NCBI GenBank assembly: GCA_050084515.1
Contig: CM114273.1
Coordinates: 3,472,001-3,536,000 of the forward strand
From: Blasia pusilla
Taxonomy: Eukaryota > Marchantiophyta > Marchantiopsida > Blasiales
DNA: 64,000 nt
Reading direction: 5' to 3'
Both the position numbers and the translations under genes were made by a program. The notes beneath the pieces were generated by a model. It had not been told where the DNA came from and did not search any database. It worked only from the letters and a program-made list of their open reading frames with translations. Shown in pieces: positions 59,764 through 64,000 of the stretch (position 1 is its first letter; every line of letters starts with the position of its first letter).

Positions 59764-61995
59764 ATGGCCAAGAGACAAAAGACGATGAGTTCATTCTTAG
59801 ATAAGGGACCTCGAAACGATGTGCCAGATATTATTGCATTATCTGGCTCATCCGATGATAAAGATAAACAACCTACGTCAGGTAGTAGTGGATCCTTACC
59901 TGAAAAATTTTGATTTGCGTGGAAGGATGTGTGGTACTCAATGTATGATTGGATCGATTATGATTCAGGTCTTGGTAGGATTTTTTCAGAAAGTCCTCAG
60001 TTGAGGAGGAAGGGGAAGGGGAAGAGTGCTTTTGCTAAAGATGGGGCAATTAATTGCAAAGTCGCTGCGTTCACTGACCACGCCAAGTCCAATAAGCATA
60101 TCAAGCTCTCATGGGCTGCTAATGGAGGTAAGAAGTCGATGGCCAAGGCCATTGCGACCACAAACCGGACCTGTGAAGTAGCCCTCCTAACATTGTTCAA
60201 GTGTGCATACTTCCTTGCGAAGGAGGCTATGCCATTTCTGAAATTTCCCAATCTGTGTGAGTTATTACTTTCTGTAAACACACCTATTACAAGATATCTT
60301 TATCATGATGAAAGGAGTTGCAGCGAAATGTCTTATTTCATCAGCCAAGTCTTGCTAAGAAGAAATCTTTCAAGAGTTCAGGCTTCTCCCTTTTTTGGTA
60401 TTATGATTGATGAGTCCGCAGACATATCTGTTATTGGTCATTTAGTTGTGTTTGCCACTTTCATTGAAGATGGACAGGCAGAGTGTTGTTTTCTCGGATT
60501 ACTTCAGTGTGAGTCAAAGTCTTCAAACGTTATTATTGAAATGTTGCTGCAACTCATCAAGGATGGAGGGTTGGAATTCTCCAAAATGGTTGCCTTTGGC
60601 TTTGATGGTGCCTCGACAATGGTAGGTAGCCAGACAGGGGTAGCTTCACAAATGAAGCAAAAGGTGAACCCCTATATTCTATCTGTTCATTGTGTCGCTC
60701 ATAGGACAAATCTTGTTGCTTTGTGTGCTGCGAAAGTTTTTGATTGCAAGGAAATCTCTAGTGAAGTGGATTCCATTCTCAATTCTGTTGTTGGTTACTT
60801 CAAGAGGTTCTCCAAAAGGAGAACACTTATGTCCACTTTGCAGGAAAAGTTCAATGATTCCAAGCGAGTGATGAAGAGATACCATAAAATACGTTGGTTA
60901 TCTCGATGGCAAGCCGTTTCCACATTGTGTGATTCTCTAGAATGGGTGTTGATTTATTTTAGGGACATTTATCCTTCGGAGGATGATGGGAATGCTGCTC
61001 ATTTATTTAACAAGTTAAGATCATTCCAAATGATCTATCAGTTATATTTTTTAGCTGATATCCTTTCCATGCTTGCAAATTTGAGCAAGATTTTCCAGTA
61101 CAAGTTTGTGGATGTTAGCACTATAGGAAGCATTGTTAATTCCGAGATAGCTTCCATCACTATGAATTTTGTGATGGAAACACATGACTTGAATGCATCG
61201 ACCTTCTCTGAAGATACAGGTTATCACATTTTACCTGATTTTGGGCCTCATGGTGGCTATCTTCGACGTTTACAATGTGAGATAAGGGGTAAAATGTTCC
61301 ATAGTATAGAGATGTCTCGAGATCGCACAGGTAGGGATCTAGAGGCTGCATTATTCTTTCAGAAAAGGTTTGTTGAAAGTGTATATTCAGCTTTGCAAGA
61401 TCGATTTCGAGATAACCATCTTATTGGTGCAATGAAAATTCTAAACCCCTTACACATGCCTTCTAGACAGGTGGGATTGAATAGCTAGGGCTGTAAAGAT
61501 TTAGATGATTTGTGTGGTTTCTTTGGAGCCCAATTACCTCTTAGAGGTCAGTTGCAACCTGTTTTGATTAACTCTCCTATTGTGAAACAAGAGTTTCAGT
61601 TTTTCAAACTGTTGGCTACTAGAGAGTGGAAGGATCGCAACTTTAGGGACCTATGGGCTATGGTAAGTTGGAGTCCCTCTTTGCAATGTAAGTTTTCAAA
61701 CTTGTTGATTTTAGCAAATATTGCTAGAGTCCAATGTGTGAGTATTGCTATTTGCGAGAGAGCTTTCTCCATTCAAAATATGATCAAGAGCAAATCTCGC
61801 AATAGGTTGTCTACAAGATACTTAGACGATGTTTTGAGGATTGCCTTAGAAGGCCCTTCCTCTGATTACGAGGACTTGTTGGGTGAGTTTGTTGTGTTAT
61901 GGAAAAATTTGACTCATTTTAGATATATCTTTGCTAGTCCAGAAAAATATCTGTCTTCAGAGGTAGAAGTAGAGGTAGAAGGAGACAACACTTGA
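59764..61995 (+). pseudogene. hAT-family transposase (ZNF862-like) with two stops
   Basis: One frame of 743 codons runs from ATG 59764 (MAKRQKTMSSFLDKG) to the stop at 61993-61995, interrupted only by TGA at 59911-59913 (codon 50) and TAG at 61486-61488. Features in order are a Ser-rich N-terminus, a degraded TTF-type zinc region (AAFTDHAKSNKHIKLSWAA), the RNase-H-like catalytic core with IMIDESAD near codon 215 and FGFDGAS near 280, HCVAHRTNL near 309, and a C-terminal hAT dimerisation block (CERAFSIQNMIKSKSRNRLS near 664). Proteins of this ZNF862/DUF4371 type are widespread hAT-derived genes in plants. The open frame between the stops is long, so inactivation looks recent. Terminal inverted repeats and an 8-bp duplication were not found. 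It could be a decaying transposon or a decaying domesticated gene. Confidence 0.82.
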
Positions 61996-62053
61996 GTTTC
62001 TATAAAGTAGGATGTTTTGATTTAGATTTGTTGGTTTTGTAGGGCCCTTTTAG

Positions 62054-62083
62054 AATACTTGGAGCTTTGGGGCTCCAAGTATT
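62054..62083 (+). repeat. 12-bp perfect hairpin
   Basis: AATACTTGGAGC (62054-62065) pairs with GCTCCAAGTATT (62072-62083) around a six-base loop TTTGGG. It lies between the hAT gene and the SINE-like unit and may belong to either. Confidence 0.7.
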
Positions 62084-62096
62084 GTAGAGAGGGAGG

Positions 62097-62148
62097 ATCC
62101 TTGGCTCCCAACTGGTGGGAGGAACCAGGTTCAACTCCTGCCAAGGAT
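62097..62148 (+). mobile_element. tRNA-derived SINE head (candidate)
   Basis: ATCCTTGG near the left end pairs with CCAAGGAT (62141-62148). Between them are a possible A box (TGGCTCCCAACTGG-like) and a perfect B box GGTTCAACTCC at 62128-62138. This is the structure of a degenerate tRNA or the tRNA-related head of a SINE. The body and tail downstream are undefined. A decayed tRNA gene is the alternative. Confidence 0.5.
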
Positions 62149-62859
62149 ATCTTACTAAATGATATGTGATTTACTACCAAGTGACATGATGTCTTTGAAG
62201 TTTGAAGTTGAATTTTTTTAGAGTGTTGGAAGTCAGGTTGCTTAGAATGTTGGAGTGATGTTAGTGAATGAATGGGAAAGAGAGGACATTGCTTGCTGGC
62301 TGAAAATCTTCGATGGTACTTGCTAGCCGAAAATTTACCGACCAAAATTTCAACGGCCGGATTTTTCTCGGTGACTGCAAGAAAAGCCGGAAACTCGTTA
62401 GTGACCGTGAATCGGGACGGAAATTCGGCACGCGGAAAATTTTTAATTTTCGGAAATTTACGGATTAAAATGGAAGTTTACCAGAAAATGAACCTGGATA
62501 ATAAAAATTTCCAGCTAAGGCCGATGACTTTAGAAAAAAAACCGGATAACTATATATATATTACCAGGCATTTTTAAAAATCTCCCCGAACCCTGACCCC
62601 AGCGTCCGGGACATTGAATTCCCGGGCTTGTGGACGGAATAATAAGTCATCCGAGTACCAGCTTCACGTGTATCTGATTCAATATAACAGGTGTCACAAT
62701 ATCTCGATTCTCCGCCGGGAGGCAATAGATGGAATACAAAGTTACAAACCCATCCAAGGAAAGAATATATATATTTAAGAACAGGCCTGCGTTCAATGAA
62801 AACCGCCTATGGTATTACACTTAAGACCCCGCCATTCCATCTAGAATCCACATTAGCCC
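62149..62859. other. Unassigned DNA downstream of SINE candidate
   Basis: Repeated 'ccgaaaat', 'cggaaa' words occur at 62280-62500. A 101-codon frame (62272-62577) and an 88-codon frame (62691-62957) have no family. Confidence 0.3.
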
Positions 62860-62910
62860 CTTTTGTACTTCCGATGGGTTTTCCATCACTCGTTTTTATC
62901 GAAGTGCATC
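62860..62910 (+). repeat. 51-bp direct repeat, copy 2 of 2
   Basis: Matches 57179-57229 with one mismatch and is followed by TTTCTTTCTC and an A-rich tail to about 62942, as at the 3' end of a retroposon. Confidence 0.7.
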
Positions 62911-63010
62911 TTTCTTTCTCTAAAAAAAATAAAAAAATAAATGCCGGGATGCCTTAAAAGGGGGTTCCGTGTTACTTACGAAACGACAAAGGATCCCGAA
63001 CATTCACCGG

Positions 63011-63290
63011 ATCCCAAGTCGGATTCTCGCCCGACCAACCAGTCGGTCGATCCTGCGGCTGTGAAAATGGGTGCACTGGCCGGCCAGGACCGACTTGAGG
63101 GGATCGTAGCGTAGCGTGGCAAGGAGCTTATGGCTGGGAGCGGACTTATGGATGCAAAGACGAGATTTGAACGAATGGAAGTACGGAGAGAGACAGAGAC
63201 AGAGAGTCAACAGTAGAAAAAAATGGGAATCCCCAAAGTCGCATTCTCGCCTGACCTACCAATAGGTCCATCCTGCGGCTGTGACAGTTT
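63011..63290. repeat. Local direct duplication, 220-bp spacing
   Basis: A ~55-base block (AAGTCGGATTCTCGCC... CCTGCGGCTGTGA) at 63016-63073 recurs at 63236-63288 with several substitutions. Downstream text 'gatcgta..g.gcg.ggcaag' also recurs. No coding frame spans both. Confidence 0.6.
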
Positions 63291-63756
63291 TAAGCTGATC
63301 GTACTGGAGCGCGGCAAGAATCGGACGGCTGATAATAGAGTTCTGGTAGAGCTCGATCCTATCCTCCCAGATTCCCCTCCGTCAATCAGTGACCCAATGC
63401 CTACCACCAAAAATGACACGCGTCGATCTCGGAGTGGCTCGTAGGATAGTGTGGCTGAGGTGAAGTCGGTGAGCCTCGTCCGCCTCTCTGCCGGCGAGGC
63501 CCTGGTCTCCGGCGGAATCTCCCCGTCCAGACTACCTCCAGCGCATCGAACTCCAGGTTCGGTCCAGGTTCGCGGACGCGGAACATCACCCGGCACACTC
63601 CGGCAGCGTCCCCGAACCTGAGCCAAGAGACACTGTCGGTGCCGGAACCACTGCCAAAGTCACCATCGGCGAAACCTAAACCGGCGAAGTGGGCGCCACC
63701 TTAAGGATCGAACCCTAGCGGAGTCGCCCACACCACGCGCGAGCGGATGGAGCACC
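63291..63756. other. GC-rich DNA, possible gene leader
   Basis: Overlapping frames on both strands (63207-63626 minus, 139 codons) are Arg/Ser/Pro-rich without a family. The stretch precedes the repeat-bearing ORF and may be its leader. Confidence 0.3.
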
Positions 63757-64000
63757 ATGAGGCAGGAGAAGGCGAGGGAGTGTTTCAGGTTCGAAGGTGA
63801 GGGGAGTGGCGGATACGATGTCGAAGGTCTAATGGAAGCCGTCGGAGATGTCGAAGATGTAATGGAAGCTGTTGGGGATTTCGAAGCTCTAACGGAAGGT
63901 GCAATGGAAGCTGTGGGGGATACCCGAGCTGTAATGGAAGCTGTTGGGGATGTGAACGCTGCAATGGAAGGTGTCGGGGATGTCGAAGCCGGGCAAACGT
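63757..64000 (+). CDS. Partial ORF with 11-residue acidic repeats
   Basis: From ATG 63757 (MRQEKARECFRFEGEGSGGY) the frame is open to the window edge, 81 codons. After residue 20 it becomes a tandem repeat of an 11-residue unit, MEAVGDVExxx, encoded by ~33-base units: variants are MEAVGDVEDV, MEAVGDFEAL, MEAVGDTRAV, MEAVGDVNAA and MEGVGDVEA. One extra TEGA spacer occurs and the frame is never broken. The repeat is acidic and likely helical. The frame is open upstream to 63622, so an upstream exon junction is also possible. A non-coding minisatellite is the alternative; absence of frame-breaking indels favours coding. Confidence 0.4.
   Translation, partial: MRQEKARECFRFEGEGSGGYDVEGLMEAVGDVEDVMEAVGDFEALTEGAMEAVGDTRAVMEAVGDVNAAMEGVGDVEAGQT

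Overview
This is a land-plant nuclear window. The evidence is plant cytosolic pyruvate kinase with GT-AG introns, a nuclear tRNA-Ser, plant families of Copia, Ty3/gypsy, Helitron, hAT and Mutator-like elements, a TTTAGGG motif, and AT-rich repeat deserts around GC-balanced gene islands. The lineage cannot be fixed from the sequence. An RLE-type (R2-like) LINE and short gene introns would fit a seed-free plant, but that is inference. Only two protein-coding genes look complete and functional: a three-exon cytosolic pyruvate kinase (17500-20383) and an eleven-exon oligopeptidase B-like serine peptidase (50385-56048). One tRNA-Ser(AGA) gene lies at 49321-49402.

Layout. 0-9 kb: degenerate gypsy RT/RNase H (+) and Copia (-) remains with a recognisable LTR and primer-binding site, plus a ~4 kb inverted repeat. 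9-14.8 kb: AT-rich DNA with little recognisable. 14.9-17.1 kb: the 3' part of an RLE-type LINE, ending in a long hairpin just upstream of pyruvate kinase. 20.4-25.4 kb: non-repetitive-looking DNA of balanced composition with no recognised gene. 25.4-29.2 kb: a 116-bp mini-Helitron and a 3'-truncated Copia element with LTR, PBS, gag and pol. 30-33 kb: PIF1/Helitron-type helicase remains with an unknown companion ORF. 34-40 kb: tandem repeats, a second copy of a repeat seen at 13 kb, a 319-bp Helitron relative and a 318-bp Mutator-like MITE with a 10-bp target duplication. 40.5 kb: a perfect 61-bp inverted repeat. 42.3-43.6 kb: a three-unit degenerate repeat. 44.9-46.3 kb: the 5' part of the same LINE. 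46.4-48.6 kb: second copies of the companion ORF and helicase. 49.3-56 kb: tRNA-Ser, a 102-bp tandem array that duplicates the start-codon context of the peptidase gene, then the peptidase gene. 57-62 kb: unknown DNA and a hAT (ZNF862-like) transposase gene with two in-frame stops. 62-64 kb: a tRNA-derived SINE candidate, local duplications, and an ORF with 11-residue repeats that runs off the window edge.

The two functional genes are independent housekeeping genes (glycolysis; peptide degradation). Nothing suggests a joint pathway. The most unusual structures are the upstream-ORF array of the peptidase gene, the perfect 61-bp hairpin, the LINE split into two overlapping fragments with a structured 3' end beside pyruvate kinase, the very short Helitron, and the recurrent helicase-associated unknown ORF.
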